Positions 35,195 through 45,030 of a stretch of DNA of 64,000 bases are shown here, piece after piece. Under the pieces are notes generated by a model. That model saw only the letters and a list, made by a program, of their open reading frames with translations, was not told the origin of the DNA and made no database searches. The first letter of the stretch is position 1, and every line of letters begins with the position of its first letter. Origin of the DNA: Methylacidiphilum kamchatkense Kam1 (GTDB lineage: Bacteria; Verrucomicrobiota; Verrucomicrobiia; Methylacidiphilales; Methylacidiphilaceae); the NCBI RefSeq assembly GCF_007475525.1, contig NZ_CP037899.1:806001-870000 (forward strand), written 5' to 3'. The translations under genes and the position numbers were made by a program.

Positions 35195-36364
35195 TTAGGT
35201 CATGAGCCCATTTTCGTGCAATGGATTGGGGGATCGGTAGGTATCGAGCTCTGTCCGAATGAGAGGACTGCCATAGACTTTGAAAAAAAGGTTTCTATGG
35301 GCAACAGAAGATCTTTGGAAAGGACTAGGATGGGCCATATTGTGGATTCGAGAAGCAAGAAAGACAGCAAGGGCGGTGAGATTTGCAGGAGTTTTAGGAT
35401 CGATCTGCAATTCTAATCCAATAAGTCCATTAATAGGTCTAGGAACAGCAAGGACTCCTGGAAGATTCAATCCATTTATTTCTCTTGCCAACTGATAACC
35501 ATCCAGTCCTTTGGCAGCTATTACCCTAAAGGCTTCTGTTGTGCCTGTTCCAAGCTCAAGTCCAGATAGACTGCCAACAAGACCTGTGACGACATAGTAC
35601 ACAGGGGTGTCTTCTCTTGGTATATTGGGAGAAGTAGGAATCCATCGCAAGCCAGTGTCTTGCCATACCATGGATCGATTCCATCCTTTCATGGGAATTA
35701 CATAAAGTTTACAGGGATGCGAGATGAACCCCATCCCATTAGCCATCTGGGCTATTTCTCCTACTGTCATTCCATGAACATAAGGTACAGGAATAAAACT
35801 GACGAAAGATTTCCAGTTGGGATTAACCAGTGGTCCCTCCACCCTGAGCCCACCAAGAGGATTAGGCCTATCCAGAACATAAAAAGGAATGCCAGCTTCT
35901 CCACAAGCCTCCATCGCTGCCACCATAGTGCTTACGAAAGTATAGCTTCTGCAGCCAATGTCCTGAACGTCGAAAACTAAACAATCAAGATTTTTTAGCA
36001 TTGCTTGTGTGGGTTTTTTTGTTTCTCCATAAAGGGAAAAAACCTTTAAACCCGTCAGTCTGTCTCGATGAGATGGTACTTCCTCTCCGGCTTTGATTTT
36101 TCCATCTATGCCATGCTCTGGGGCAAAAAGGCTGACCAGTTTGACTCCAGGTGCCTTTTGGAGTATCAGTCTCGTAGGCACTCCATGGGAATCTACGCCA
36201 CTTTGATTAGTAATCAGTCCTACTCTTTTCCCTCTTAAGGAGGCAAAATTTTCTTCCCTTAACACATCAATCCCAAGAAGAACGGCTGCGTTAAGACAGG
36301 AGAAGAAGTTGTGAATTGAAACAAAAAGAATGAAAAGAAATGGACCCAGCAGGGATCTTTTCAT
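35195..36364 (-). CDS. namZ: Exo-beta-N-acetylmuramidase NamZ family (DUF1343)
   Basis: 389 aa with a signal peptide (FLFILFVSIHNFFSCLNA). The DUF1343/NamZ domain has GKRVGLITNQSGVDSHG, SLFAPEHGIDGKIKAGEEV, CLVFDVQDIGCRSYTFVSTM, FYVLDRPNPLGG, VPYVHGMTVGEIAQMANG and PTSPNIPREDTPVYY. The family releases terminal MurNAc from peptidoglycan fragments, so the enzyme probably serves cell-wall recycling in the periplasm. It ends in a normal C-terminus. It stands alone on the minus strand between the CHAD gene and the phosphorylase. Confidence 0.87.
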   Translation of the reverse strand: MKRSLLGPFLFILFVSIHNFFSCLNAAVLLGIDVLREENFASLRGKRVGLITNQSGVDSHGVPTRLILQKAPGVKLVSLFAPEHGIDGKIKAGEEVPSHRDRLTGLKVFSLYGETKKPTQAMLKNLDCLVFDVQDIGCRSYTFVSTMVAAMEACGEAGIPFYVLDRPNPLGGLRVEGPLVNPNWKSFVSFIPVPYVHGMTVGEIAQMANGMGFISHPCKLYVIPMKGWNRSMVWQDTGLRWIPTSPNIPREDTPVYYVVTGLVGSLSGLELGTGTTEAFRVIAAKGLDGYQLAREINGLNLPGVLAVPRPINGLIGLELQIDPKTPANLTALAVFLASRIHNMAHPSPFQRSSVAHRNLFFKVYGSPLIRTELDTYRSPNPLHENGLMT

Positions 36365-36514
36365 TCTTTTTAATTTTTAAGCATGAGAACAAAGTAAGCA
36401 AGACAATATTTTTGTTTATAGGAGTTGGGAATAAAACTTGATTATTATCTATTCTTAAGTATAGAATCAAAAGTCTAAGCATAGTCCTCTGGGTGTAAAG
36501 CCATACCCCACAAA

Positions 36515-38233
36515 ATGAATCATCTAAAAAATTCTTTCTCCCGCATTATTGCTTATTTTTCAATGGAAATCGCTGTTGATGAGCGCATTCCCACTTATAG
36601 TGGGGGACTTGGTGTTTTGGCTGGAGACACATTAAGTGCCGCTGCTTCGGTCGGCTTTTCCATGGTTGGAGTTAGTCTGCTTTATCGCAAAGGGTATTTT
36701 TTTCAAAAGATTGATGAGCAGGGAGTTCAAAGAGAAGAACCGGTAGAATGGGTTGTTGATGATTTTCTTGTCGAACAGCAACCCCGAATAAAAATTCAAC
36801 TGGAAAATAGAGAGGTGACGGTTCGATGTTGGCTCTATGAAATTGAGCAGAATGAGCATAAAGTTCCCGTTTATTTTTTGGATACCGATCTTCCAGAAAA
36901 CGATCCTTATGATAGAAGTCTCAGTGGTTTTTTGTATGGGGGAGATGATCGCTATAGATTATGCCAAGAGGCTGTTTTAGGGATTGGAGGCGTACGGATG
37001 CTTCGGGCTTTAGGCTATAAGAAAATAGACAGATTTCACATGAATGAGGGCCATTCTAGCCTCTTGACTCTTGAGTTGCTTAGGGAAATATCTGAAGCAA
37101 AGCATGAGCCTATCACTTGGGAAGATATTGAAGCGGTTCGAGCCCTTTGTGTGTTTACAACGCATACACCGGTGGCTTCCGGTCATGATAAATTTCCCCT
37201 TTCTCTTGTAAAAGAAGTTTTGCCTTTCTTCCCTTTTTCTTATGGAGAGCTCAGGGATATTTTCTGTTGTGGTGACTTCCTAAACATGACTTATCTAGCT
37301 TTAAATCTTAGTCATTACATTAACGGCGTTGCCAAAAGACATTCGGAAGTTTCTCGCATGCTCTTTTCCCATTATGAAATAGATGCTATCACTAATGGGG
37401 TCCATGTGCCCTCTTGGGTTAGTCAGCCAATTCAGGAACTTTTTGATAAACATATTCCTCACTGGAGAGAGGATATTTTCAGTATTCGTTATGCTATTGC
37501 TATTCCTTTAAAGCAAATTTGGGAAGCCCATTTGATTAACAAGAGGCATTTGTTGGACTTTGTGAATAGACAGAAAAACATTGGTATGGAAATTGATAAT
37601 TTTACAATTGGTTTTGCTCGAAGAATGACCGCATACAAAAGACCTGAGCTTATTTTTTCGAATCTTGATCGGCTCAAGTCTATTGCAAAAGCAATAGGAC
37701 CGCTGCAATTAGTCTTTGCAGGTAAGGCGCACCCTAAAGATGAGGAGGGAAAAAAAATTATCCAAAGAATACATGCTATCCATTCCTCTCTGAGTCCGGA
37801 AGTAAAACTTGTTTTTTTAGAAAATTATGATTTGGCTTTAGCTAAAAGGATTGTGGCTGGAGTCGATCTCTGGTTAAACAATCCGCTGCCGCCATTAGAA
37901 GCTTCTGGAACGAGTGGGATGAAAGCGGCTATCAACGGTGTTCCCTCTTTGAGCGTTCTGGATGGATGGTGGATAGAAGGCTGCATTGAGGGGATGACGG
38001 GATGGTCTATTGGGATGGATCATTTTCAAAGAAAAGAAGGAATAGAAAATGGCTATAGCTCTGATCGTGATGCTGATGCTCTCTATGACAAGCTAGAAAA
38101 AGTAGTTATGCCCCTTTTTTATAAAAATAAGGAAGCTTATTCTTTGATTATGCGTTCCTGCATCGCCATTAATGGTTCTTTTTTTAATGCACAACGGATG
38201 CTCATGCAGTATGTAATAAAAGCCTATTATTGA
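36515..38233 (+). CDS. Alpha-glucan (glycogen) phosphorylase, short GT35 form
   Basis: 572 aa. It cleaves alpha-1,4-glucans with phosphate to glucose 1-phosphate. It shows FSMEIAVDERIPTYSGGLGV then LAGDTLSAAASV, HMNEGHSSLLTLELLRE, TTHTPVASGHDKF, TNGVHVPSWVS, RRMTAYKRPELIF, AGKAHPKDEEGKK, NNPLPPLEASGTSGMKAAIN and the pyridoxal-phosphate region near the C-terminus. The short N-terminus is typical of the bacterial MalP-like branch (often annotated GlgP). It overlaps the upstream end of the ppk2 reading frame, suggesting coexpression of carbon and phosphate store metabolism. Confidence 0.9.
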   Translation: MNHLKNSFSRIIAYFSMEIAVDERIPTYSGGLGVLAGDTLSAAASVGFSMVGVSLLYRKGYFFQKIDEQGVQREEPVEWVVDDFLVEQQPRIKIQLENREVTVRCWLYEIEQNEHKVPVYFLDTDLPENDPYDRSLSGFLYGGDDRYRLCQEAVLGIGGVRMLRALGYKKIDRFHMNEGHSSLLTLELLREISEAKHEPITWEDIEAVRALCVFTTHTPVASGHDKFPLSLVKEVLPFFPFSYGELRDIFCCGDFLNMTYLALNLSHYINGVAKRHSEVSRMLFSHYEIDAITNGVHVPSWVSQPIQELFDKHIPHWREDIFSIRYAIAIPLKQIWEAHLINKRHLLDFVNRQKNIGMEIDNFTIGFARRMTAYKRPELIFSNLDRLKSIAKAIGPLQLVFAGKAHPKDEEGKKIIQRIHAIHSSLSPEVKLVFLENYDLALAKRIVAGVDLWLNNPLPPLEASGTSGMKAAINGVPSLSVLDGWWIEGCIEGMTGWSIGMDHFQRKEGIENGYSSDRDADALYDKLEKVVMPLFYKNKEAYSLIMRSCIAINGSFFNAQRMLMQYVIKAYY

Positions 38234-38241
38234 AAAGTCTG

Positions 38242-39093
38242 ATGAAAACGGCTTCTTATCTAATTAAAGAAGGGCAAAAGGTCTCTTTAGCGGATTTTGA
38301 TCCTGCCGATACAGGGCATTTTAAGAGTAAAGAAGAAGCTTTAACAAAGCTGCGGGCAGACATAGAAAAGATGATCAGCTTGCAGGATAGATTTTATGCC
38401 CGGAATACCTATTCTTTACTGATTATTCTACAAGGAATGGATTGTGCGGGAAAGGATAGTCTGATTAAACATGTTTTGTCTGGATTAAATCCGCAGGGGG
38501 TAGAGGTTTATAGTTTTAAAAAACCTACAGTTGAGGAATTAGAACATGACTTTTTGTGGCGATGTTGGAAAAGATTACCTGCCAAAGGTCACATCGGAAT
38601 TTTCAATAGATCTTATTATGAAGAACTTCTGGTGACCAGAGTCCATCCAGAACTCCTCGAAAAAGAAAGGCTTCCTCAAGAGACTTTTGATGAAAAATTC
38701 TGGGAAAAAAGATTTTCGGCCATCAACCACTTTGAACAGTTTCTTGTAGAAAACGGGCTGTTGATTATCAAATTTTTTCTTCATTTATCAAAAAAAGAGC
38801 AGGATAAGCGATTGGCGGAAAGAATCGAAAGGGAAGATAAGCAGTGGAAAATATCTCTTTCGGATCTGATGGAAAGAAAAAAATGGCATGATTATATGTC
38901 TGCCTATGAAAAGCTGCTTTCTGAGACTTCTACCAAACACTGTCCTTGGTACATTTTACCGGCAGATCACAAGTGGTACAGCCAACTGCTGGCTGCTAGC
39001 ATACTCGTAGAAAAAATGGAAGCCTTACAACTAGAGTATCCTAAATTAAGTGAAGAGGAAAAAGAAAAGCTAAAAGCTCTATTTTACAACTAA
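38242..39093 (+). CDS. ppk2: Polyphosphate kinase 2 family protein
   Basis: 283 aa from the ATG at 38242. PPK2 enzymes transfer phosphate between polyphosphate and nucleotides. It has Walker [38 protein letters not shown], Walker [20 protein letters not shown] and the lid helix region [15 protein letters not shown]. The size fits the short single-domain class I/III. The gene begins 8 bases after the phosphorylase stop. Whether it makes ATP from AMP/ADP or synthesises polyphosphate cannot be told. Confidence 0.9.
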   Translation: MKTASYLIKEGQKVSLADFDPADTGHFKSKEEALTKLRADIEKMISLQDRFYARNTYSLLIILQGMDCAGKDSLIKHVLSGLNPQGVEVYSFKKPTVEELEHDFLWRCWKRLPAKGHIGIFNRSYYEELLVTRVHPELLEKERLPQETFDEKFWEKRFSAINHFEQFLVENGLLIIKFFLHLSKKEQDKRLAERIEREDKQWKISLSDLMERKKWHDYMSAYEKLLSETSTKHCPWYILPADHKWYSQLLAASILVEKMEALQLEYPKLSEEEKEKLKALFYN

Positions 39094-39130
39094 CCTTTTG
39101 CGATTGTTAAAAATAACAAAAAGGAAATTT

Positions 39131-40521
39131 ATGGTAAAATACCGACAAGAAACAGATTCTCTTGGAACTATTGATGTTCCTTCAGATAAATATTATGGAG
39201 CACAGACGGCTAGATCCTTGATCCATTTTTCAATTGGTCAAGAAAAAATGCCCATTGAGGTGATTAGAGCCTTGGCCTTGATCAAGAAAGCTGCTGCATT
39301 AACCAATGCCGAATTAAAGTTGCTTTCCGAAGAGAAAAAAAATGGATTCTGAAAGCTTGTGATGAAATTTATCAAGGTCAGTTGGATGATCATTTTCCAC
39401 TCCATGTGTGGCAAACTGGCAGTGGCACTCAAACAAATATGAATTGCAATGAAGTCATTGCCAATCGAGCAAACGAATTGGCTGGGTTCCCTCTTGGATC
39501 GAAAAGTCCAGTACATCCTAATGACGATGTGAACCGCTGCCAGTCTTCTAATGATGTTTTCCCATCGGCTATGCATATTGCTGCCGCTTTATCAATTCAC
39601 AATCTTCTTTTGCCTGAAGTTTCGAAGCTAAGGAATGCTATAGAATCGAAATCAAAGGAATTTTTTCACATTATAAAAATTGGTCGTACCCATCTGATGG
39701 ATGCGACGCCGATTTCCGTTGGACAAGAATTCAGTGGTTATGTTTTTCAGATTGATATGGGTATATCTCATATAAGATCTAGCTTAGAGAAAGTCTATGG
39801 ATTGGCTATTGGCGGTACAGCCGTAGGCACAGGTATCAATGCACATCCGCTTTTTGGAGAAGAGGTAGCAAAAAAAATAGCCCAATGGACGAATCTTCCC
39901 TTTTTTTCGGTTCAAAATAAGTTTGCTTATCTAGCTGGTCACGAACCACTTCTAGCATTGAGTTCGGCTCTTAAAGGATTAGCTGCCTCTCTGTTTAAAA
40001 TTGCTTCTGATATTCGTTTAATGGGATCTGGCCCACGATGTGGTCTTGCTGAATTAATCCTTCCCGAAAACGAACCCGGCTCTTCTATTATGCCTGGCAA
40101 GGTGAATCCCACGCAAGCGGAGGCGCTCTCCATGGTCTGCATTGAGGTCATGGGGAATGATACAGCTGTAGCCATAGCGGGCAGCCAGGGGAATTTTGAA
40201 TTGAATGTTTTTAAGCCTCTTATTATATGGAATGTCCTTCGGTCCATCCGTCTTTTAGCTGATGCATGTAAGAACTTTAGACGATTTTGTATCGAGGGTT
40301 TGCAGGTCAATGTTAAGAAATTGAAAGAATATGTTGATAATTCCTTGATGCTCATCACAGTGCTGACCCCTAAAATTGGATATGATTTGGCTGCAAAAAT
40401 CGTCAAAAAAGCATATCAGGAAAACTGCTCTTTGAAAACAGCAGCTATAGCGTTGGGAATATTGACTGCAGAGGAATATGACCAGTATGTGCAACCTGAA
40501 AAAATGATCGGTAGTGAATAA
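39131..40521 (+). CDS. fumC: Class II fumarate hydratase, interrupted by a one-base shift
   Basis: TCA-cycle enzyme converting fumarate to malate. The start at 39131 has an AAAAGGAAA site. The first part has [20 protein letters not shown] then AQTARSL and stops at 39352. The next frame continues from [15 protein letters not shown] to the end with [60 protein letters not shown] and the family loop [17 protein letters not shown]. Adding one A to the A8 run at 39335-39342 restores one protein of about 463 aa. No other fumarase is visible here. Confidence 0.88.
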
Positions 40522-40535
40522 TTCAAAGCACAAAC

Positions 40536-41057
40536 ATGAATACTCGAGGTGCTTTTTTGGGAATGGAAACAAGTTTTTGGTTTGTACCCATGGATAAAGT
40601 GGTTGCTTTTCGTCAGTTTCTAGAAACCAGAAGCATTGTCGTAACCAATGGATGTTTTGATCTATTCCATTTTGGACATTTGACCCTCCTCAGAGAGGCA
40701 AAAAAATTGGGAGATTTTCTTTGGGTAGGCATCAATGGGGATCAGTCGGTAAAAGAATTAAAAGGGGCGGAAAGACCTTACTTTTCTGAGTGGGAAAGGG
40801 CAACGATTGTTGGGTCATTAAAGTATGTGGATGCCGTGACTATTTTTCCAGAAGCACGAGCGACGACATTTCTTTCTTTAGTCAGGCCTGTGATTTATGT
40901 TAAGGGCGCAGACTATTCTTCCCAAACGATCCACCAGGAGGAAAAAGAAGTTCTAGAAAGACACCAGTCGCTCATCAAATTTGTTCCTTTATATCCAGGT
41001 CGATCGACTTCGGGAATAGTTGAAAGAATACGAAGAGGAGTACAATCTGTAGATTAA
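40536..41057 (+). CDS. rfaE2: D-glycero-beta-D-manno-heptose 1-phosphate adenylyltransferase
   Basis: 173 aa, corresponding to the C-terminal (adenylyltransferase) half of HldE, making ADP-heptose for lipopolysaccharide. The cytidylyltransferase fold motif is VVTNGCFDLFHFGHLTLLRE, with GINGDQSVKELKGAERPY, YVDAVTIFPEARATTFLSL, VYVKGADY-like IYVKGADYSSQ and PGRSTSGIVERI. The true start may be at 40563 or 40590, because the first about 20 residues are not conserved. The GmhA-like tandem SIS protein at 17499 is the other heptose-type protein in the window. Confidence 0.85.
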   Translation: MNTRGAFLGMETSFWFVPMDKVVAFRQFLETRSIVVTNGCFDLFHFGHLTLLREAKKLGDFLWVGINGDQSVKELKGAERPYFSEWERATIVGSLKYVDAVTIFPEARATTFLSLVRPVIYVKGADYSSQTIHQEEKEVLERHQSLIKFVPLYPGRSTSGIVERIRRGVQSVD

Positions 41058-41084
41058 TGAAGAATGTGAAAGGCAAGCATTCTC

Positions 41085-41693
41085 ATGTCAAACTCTAAGC
41101 TAGTCAACATTGCTGTGCTTGGTTCAGGCAAAGGCAGCAATTTTTTATCAATTGCTAAAGCGGTCTCTATGGGCGAACTCCCTGCTAGGATTTGTGTGGT
41201 AGTTTCAGACAATCCTGAGGCTTTGATTATAAAAAAAGCAAACGAGCTGGGTATTCCTACAGCAGTGTTGCCTTGTGGAAAATACAAAACTTGGCTTGAG
41301 CCATGGATTGAGGAAGAACTTGTTCGTATTTTAAAAGAGTATCATACTGAGTTAGTTGTCTTAGCTGGCTTTATGCGTGTTTTAAAAGAGACTTTTCTTA
41401 ACGCCTTTGAAGGCAGGACAGTAAATATTCATCCTTCTTTGTTACCTGCTTTCAAAGGAAAGGAAGCGTGGAAAGCAGCGTTAGAGGCTTGCGTTGCGGA
41501 AACTGGCTGCACCATTCATTGGGTAAGCAAAGAGGTGGATGGGGGTAAAATCATTGCCCAATCTAGGGTTCCTATTCTGCCAGGGGATACCCCGGAAAGT
41601 CTACATGCTAGAATACAACAAGCAGAGCATGAATTGTATCCCAAGGTGCTGAAAGATCTCTGCTTGGATTGGATCAAAAAATATGCGAAATAA
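41085..41693 (+). CDS. purN: Phosphoribosylglycinamide formyltransferase
   Basis: 202 aa purine-synthesis enzyme transferring formyl from 10-formyl-THF to GAR. The N-terminus NIAVLGSGKGSNFLSIAKAV is followed by VVLAGFMRVLKETFLNAFEG, VNIHPSLLPAFKGKEAWKAA, TIHWVSKEVDGGKIIAQSRV and PGDTPESLHARIQQAEHELY. The catalytic Asn-His-Asp set is recognisable: the NIHPSL His, and the Asp in EVDGG. It lies 27 bases after rfaE2 and 24 before xseA. Confidence 0.93.
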   Translation: MSNSKLVNIAVLGSGKGSNFLSIAKAVSMGELPARICVVVSDNPEALIIKKANELGIPTAVLPCGKYKTWLEPWIEEELVRILKEYHTELVVLAGFMRVLKETFLNAFEGRTVNIHPSLLPAFKGKEAWKAALEACVAETGCTIHWVSKEVDGGKIIAQSRVPILPGDTPESLHARIQQAEHELYPKVLKDLCLDWIKKYAK

Positions 41694-41717
41694 TTTCTTT
41701 ATCCACTAAAATCAGTA

Positions 41718-43070
41718 ATGAAAGAAACGGAATTGGATCTATGGCAGAGCGATGTGGCACGGCAAAATGCTCTTTATGATGGCTTCAGTGCCCCTTGGAC
41801 GGTTGGTGAGTTGACAAAAAAAATTCGATTTCTTTTGGAAGGGCAAATTGGAGAAGTCTGGGTACTTGGGGAAATTTCCAACTTCAGAATTCCTAGTTCT
41901 GGACATTGTTATTTTACATTGAAAGATGAAACAGCTGTGATCAACGCTGTATTTTTTAGGAGTGACGCCCAAAAGCTCACATTCGAGTTAAAAGATGGGC
42001 TTTCTGTTGTGGTCAGGGGGTTATTAACGGTTTACGAGACAAAGGGACAGTATCAACTCAGGGTGCTAGAAGCTAAGAAAAAAGGGGCTGGATCACTGTT
42101 AGAAAAGTTCGAGGAATTGAAACGAAAGCTTTCTCAAGAAGGCCTTTTTGATTTATCTAGGAAAAAAAAGCTCCCTCTTTTTCCAGAAAAAATAGGAATT
42201 ATAACCTCTTTAAAAGGAGCGGTGATTCAAGATTTTTCCAGAATTTTGCAACGAAGGGCTCCAGGCATAAGAATTTATGTTCGAGATGTAAGAGTGCAAG
42301 GAAATGGAGCGGCTGTCGAAATAGCAAGGGCAATAGATGAATTTAGTGTAGCTCGTGAGGTTGACATTTTGGTTCTAGCTCGAGGAGGCGGCAGTCTGGA
42401 AGATTTGTGGGCTTTTAATGAGGAGCAAGTGGCAAGAGCGCTTTTTCGCTGTATGATACCAACGGTTTCTGCTGTTGGACATGAAACGGATTTTACAATC
42501 GCCGATTTTGTTGCTGATGTGAGAGCTCCAACGCCTTCGGCGGCGGCAGAGATTGTATCCCGGGATTGGGAAGAATGGAGGCAAGAGCTTGAGCATTTGC
42601 GCCAGAGAATTTATCGGTTTTCTCTCCAATTTATTGAAATATGGAAAGAAAGGTTAGAAAAAATCAGGAACAGTTCTAGTCTTGCGGAACCTTCCCGATA
42701 CGTAGGACTGCTTCGGCAAAATGTGGATATGCTTGAACAATCCCTTGAAAAATCGGCCATGATGGCTGTCGAACGAATGCGGACAAAACACACTCAACTG
42801 CGATTACGTCTCCAGTCCTACGATCCTCTGCAGCATATTCGTAGTCTTGCAGAGGCATTAAAACTTTGGGCAGCAAGGCTAGAATCGGTTAGCCCTCAGG
42901 TTGTTCTTGACAGAGGCTATGCAATGGCCTTTGATCAACAGGGCCAACTACTAAAAGATGCTGGAAATGTTGTCAGTGGAGAAAAAGTCATTGTCGTTCT
43001 TTCGAAAGGAAAGCTGTTAGGGATAGTGGAGAAAACAGTTCGAAACAACCAGGAAGATTTTCCTCTTTGA
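41718..43070 (+). CDS. xseA: Exodeoxyribonuclease VII large subunit
   Basis: 450 aa. The N-terminal OB-fold is WVLGEISNFRIPSSGHCYFT then LKDETAVINAVFFR, followed by the catalytic domain (FPEKIGIITSLKGAVIQDFS, RGGGSLEDLWAFNEEQVARA, VSAVGHETDFTIADFVADVR then APTPSAAAEI) and a long coiled-coil C-terminus ending in LDRGYAMAFD. It degrades single-stranded DNA together with XseB. No xseB gene follows; the next genes are tRNA-Thr and tuf. Confidence 0.93.
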   Translation: MKETELDLWQSDVARQNALYDGFSAPWTVGELTKKIRFLLEGQIGEVWVLGEISNFRIPSSGHCYFTLKDETAVINAVFFRSDAQKLTFELKDGLSVVVRGLLTVYETKGQYQLRVLEAKKKGAGSLLEKFEELKRKLSQEGLFDLSRKKKLPLFPEKIGIITSLKGAVIQDFSRILQRRAPGIRIYVRDVRVQGNGAAVEIARAIDEFSVAREVDILVLARGGGSLEDLWAFNEEQVARALFRCMIPTVSAVGHETDFTIADFVADVRAPTPSAAAEIVSRDWEEWRQELEHLRQRIYRFSLQFIEIWKERLEKIRNSSSLAEPSRYVGLLRQNVDMLEQSLEKSAMMAVERMRTKHTQLRLRLQSYDPLQHIRSLAEALKLWAARLESVSPQVVLDRGYAMAFDQQGQLLKDAGNVVSGEKVIVVLSKGKLLGIVEKTVRNNQEDFPL

Positions 43071-43101
43071 AGGAGAAAGGTTTTTTGTTTGCTAGGAGTT
43101 C

Positions 43102-43130
43102 TTGACTAAAAGAAAATTCTTGTATTATAT
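43102..43130 (+). promoter_or_regulatory. Candidate promoter upstream of tRNA-Thr/tuf
   Basis: TTGACT (43102-43107) is followed at a 17-base spacing by TTATAT (43125-43130), or at 15 bases by TATTAT. It lies 115 bases before tRNA-Thr in a gene-free gap. Confidence 0.45.
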
Positions 43131-43213
43131 TGCTAACTCTTTTCATATTCATTGAAACAAAAGAGTATATCAGGAATATAGTATATATTATTTTAATAAG
43201 CATTGGATTGATT

Positions 43214-43219
43214 TATAAT
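43214..43219 (+). promoter_or_regulatory. Perfect -10 box just before tRNA-Thr
   Basis: TATAAT at 43214-43219 lies 27 bases before the tRNA 5' end. The matching -35 region (TTTTAA) is poor. It may be the proximal promoter of the tRNA-tuf unit. Confidence 0.4.
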
Positions 43220-43245
43220 ACAATAATGGAAAAATATTGTTTTTT

Positions 43246-43318
43246 GCCCATGTAGCTCAGTTGGTAGAGCACGTCCTTGGTAAGGACGGGGTCACCGGTT
43301 CAATCCCGGTCATGGGCT
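43246..43318 (+). tRNA. tRNA-Thr (anticodon GGT)
   Basis: Acceptor GCCCATG pairs with CATGGGC; the D loop is AGCTCAGTTGGTAGAGC, the anticodon loop CTTGGTAAG gives GGT, and the T arm is CCGG TTCAATC CCGG. The discriminator is T43318. It sits 51 bases before tuf. Confidence 0.95.
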
Positions 43319-43369
43319 CGTAAAAAAATAATAACTTAGGAATAACTGAACTAAAAAGAGGGAAGGTCA

Positions 43370-44554
43370 ATGGCAAAGGAGGCATTTTTACGAAAAAAAC
43401 CCCATATTAATGTGGGAACAATTGGTCATGTCGATCATGGTAAAACAACTTTAACTTCGGCTATAACATATGTGCTCGCCAAAAAAGGGCTTGCACAAAA
43501 AATGGCTTATGAGCAGATCGACAAAGCTCCAGAGGAAAAAGAACGTGGCATTACCATCAACACGGCTCACGTTGAATATGAGTCGGACAAAAGACACTAT
43601 GCCCATGTGGATTGTCCCGGTCATGCAGATTATATCAAAAACATGATTACTGGGGCAGCCCAAATGGATGGGGCGATCTTGGTGGTAAGTGCGGCTGATG
43701 GTCCGATGCCTCAAACAAGAGAGCATATCCTTTTAGCCCGGCAAGTTGGGGTTCCCTATATCGTTGTTTTCCTTAATAAAGTGGATATGGTCGATGATAA
43801 GGAATTGCTGGAACTAGTCGAGCTCGAAGTAAGAGAGTTGTTGACTCAATATGGGTTTCCTGGAGATAAAATTCCGATTATCAAAGGGAGTGCCTTGAAG
43901 GCTCTCGAAGGCGATCCTGAATACGAAAAGAGCATTCTTGAGCTTGTTGAAGCGATGGACAATTATATTCCAATTCCAGAAAGACCTAAGGATCAACCCT
44001 TCCTGATGCCGATCGAAGATGTCTTCAACATTGAAGGTCGTGGTACCGTGGTCACAGGTAGAGTCGAGAGAGGAACATTAAAGCGGATGGAAGAAGTAGA
44101 GATTGTGGGGCTTAGGCCAACGATCAAGACAGTGGTGACAGACATAGAGATGTTTAGGAAGACTTTGGATACAGCGGAAGCAGGGGATAATGTTGGGATC
44201 TTGCTTCGAGGCATTAAAAAGGATGATGTGGAAAGAGGACAGGTCGTTGCTAAGCCTGGTACAATAACTCCCCATCATAAATTTAAGGCGCAGGTCTACG
44301 TTTTAAAGAAAGAAGAAGGAGGCAGACATACCGCTTTTTTCAATGGCTATAGGCCGCAATTTTTCTTCAGGACAACCGATGTGACCGGAACGGTTACATT
44401 GAAAGAAGGCGTGGAGATGGTCATGCCAGGGGATAATGTTGAATTTACGGTGGAGTTGATTTCTCCTATCGCCATGGAAAAGTCAATGCGCTTTGCCATT
44501 CGCGAAGGAGGAAAGACGGTAGGAGCGGGAGTTGTGACTGAAATTATTGAATAA
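43370..44554 (+). CDS. tuf: Elongation factor Tu
   Basis: 394 aa GTPase delivering aminoacyl-tRNA to the ribosome. It has P-loop [17 protein letters not shown], switch I region [36 protein letters not shown], base recognition [10 protein letters not shown], and domains 2 and 3 with [10 protein letters not shown] and [15 protein letters not shown]. Complete with normal length. It lies between tRNA-Thr and tRNA-Trp, the classic order. Confidence 0.98.
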   Translation: MAKEAFLRKKPHINVGTIGHVDHGKTTLTSAITYVLAKKGLAQKMAYEQIDKAPEEKERGITINTAHVEYESDKRHYAHVDCPGHADYIKNMITGAAQMDGAILVVSAADGPMPQTREHILLARQVGVPYIVVFLNKVDMVDDKELLELVELEVRELLTQYGFPGDKIPIIKGSALKALEGDPEYEKSILELVEAMDNYIPIPERPKDQPFLMPIEDVFNIEGRGTVVTGRVERGTLKRMEEVEIVGLRPTIKTVVTDIEMFRKTLDTAEAGDNVGILLRGIKKDDVERGQVVAKPGTITPHHKFKAQVYVLKKEEGGRHTAFFNGYRPQFFFRTTDVTGTVTLKEGVEMVMPGDNVEFTVELISPIAMEKSMRFAIREGGKTVGAGVVTEIIE

Positions 44555-44589
44555 AAGGGGCTTGAAAAACTGATCAAAAACAGTAAATT

Positions 44590-44662
44590 AGGGCAGTAGC
44601 TCAATTGGTAGAGTAGCGGTCTCCAAAACCGTCGGTTGGGGGTTCGAGTCCCTCCTGCCCTG
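44590..44662 (+). tRNA. tRNA-Trp (anticodon CCA)
   Basis: Acceptor AGGGCAG pairs with CTGCCCT; the D loop is AGCTCAATTGGTAGAGT, the anticodon loop TCTCCAAAA gives CCA, and the T arm is GGGGG TTCGAGT CCCTC. The discriminator is G44662. It lies between tuf and secE, as in many bacteria. Confidence 0.95.
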
Positions 44663-44672
44663 TAATATAAAA

Positions 44673-44975
44673 ATGGCTATTTCTTGGATCGAGGTTGTTA
44701 ACATTGTTGTCCTTTTTTTGAGTGCAGCTCTCTTAGTCTGGCTCTGGAAGAAAAAGGGGACTTTGATTCGAGCTTTTATTGGAGAGGTGATCGTTGAGCT
44801 TAAAAAGTGTACATGGCCATGGGATCCAAAGGAAAAGGGGATAAGAAAGTATAAAGAATTGATTGATTCGACGTTGGCTGTGTCCATATATTCCATTATA
44901 TTAGCGGCAATAGTGACTTCTGCTGATTTTATATTAGTAAGAGTAGTGCATTTTATAATAACACTACATTTTTAG
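44673..44975 (+). CDS. secE: Preprotein translocase subunit SecE
   Basis: 100 aa. It has an N-terminal hydrophobic helix (VVNIVVLFLSAALLVWLW), the conserved amphipathic segment FIGEVIVELKKCTWPWDPKE, and a C-terminal helix (VSIYSIILAAIVTSADFILV). The longer form with an additional first helix is unusual relative to one-helix SecE but known. It starts 10 bases after tRNA-Trp and precedes nusG. Confidence 0.9.
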   Translation: MAISWIEVVNIVVLFLSAALLVWLWKKKGTLIRAFIGEVIVELKKCTWPWDPKEKGIRKYKELIDSTLAVSIYSIILAAIVTSADFILVRVVHFIITLHF

Positions 44976-45030
44976 TTGCAATGGAGGGGAGTCTTTGATC
45001 TCTTCTAATTAGAGAACAAGTACAGTAAGG

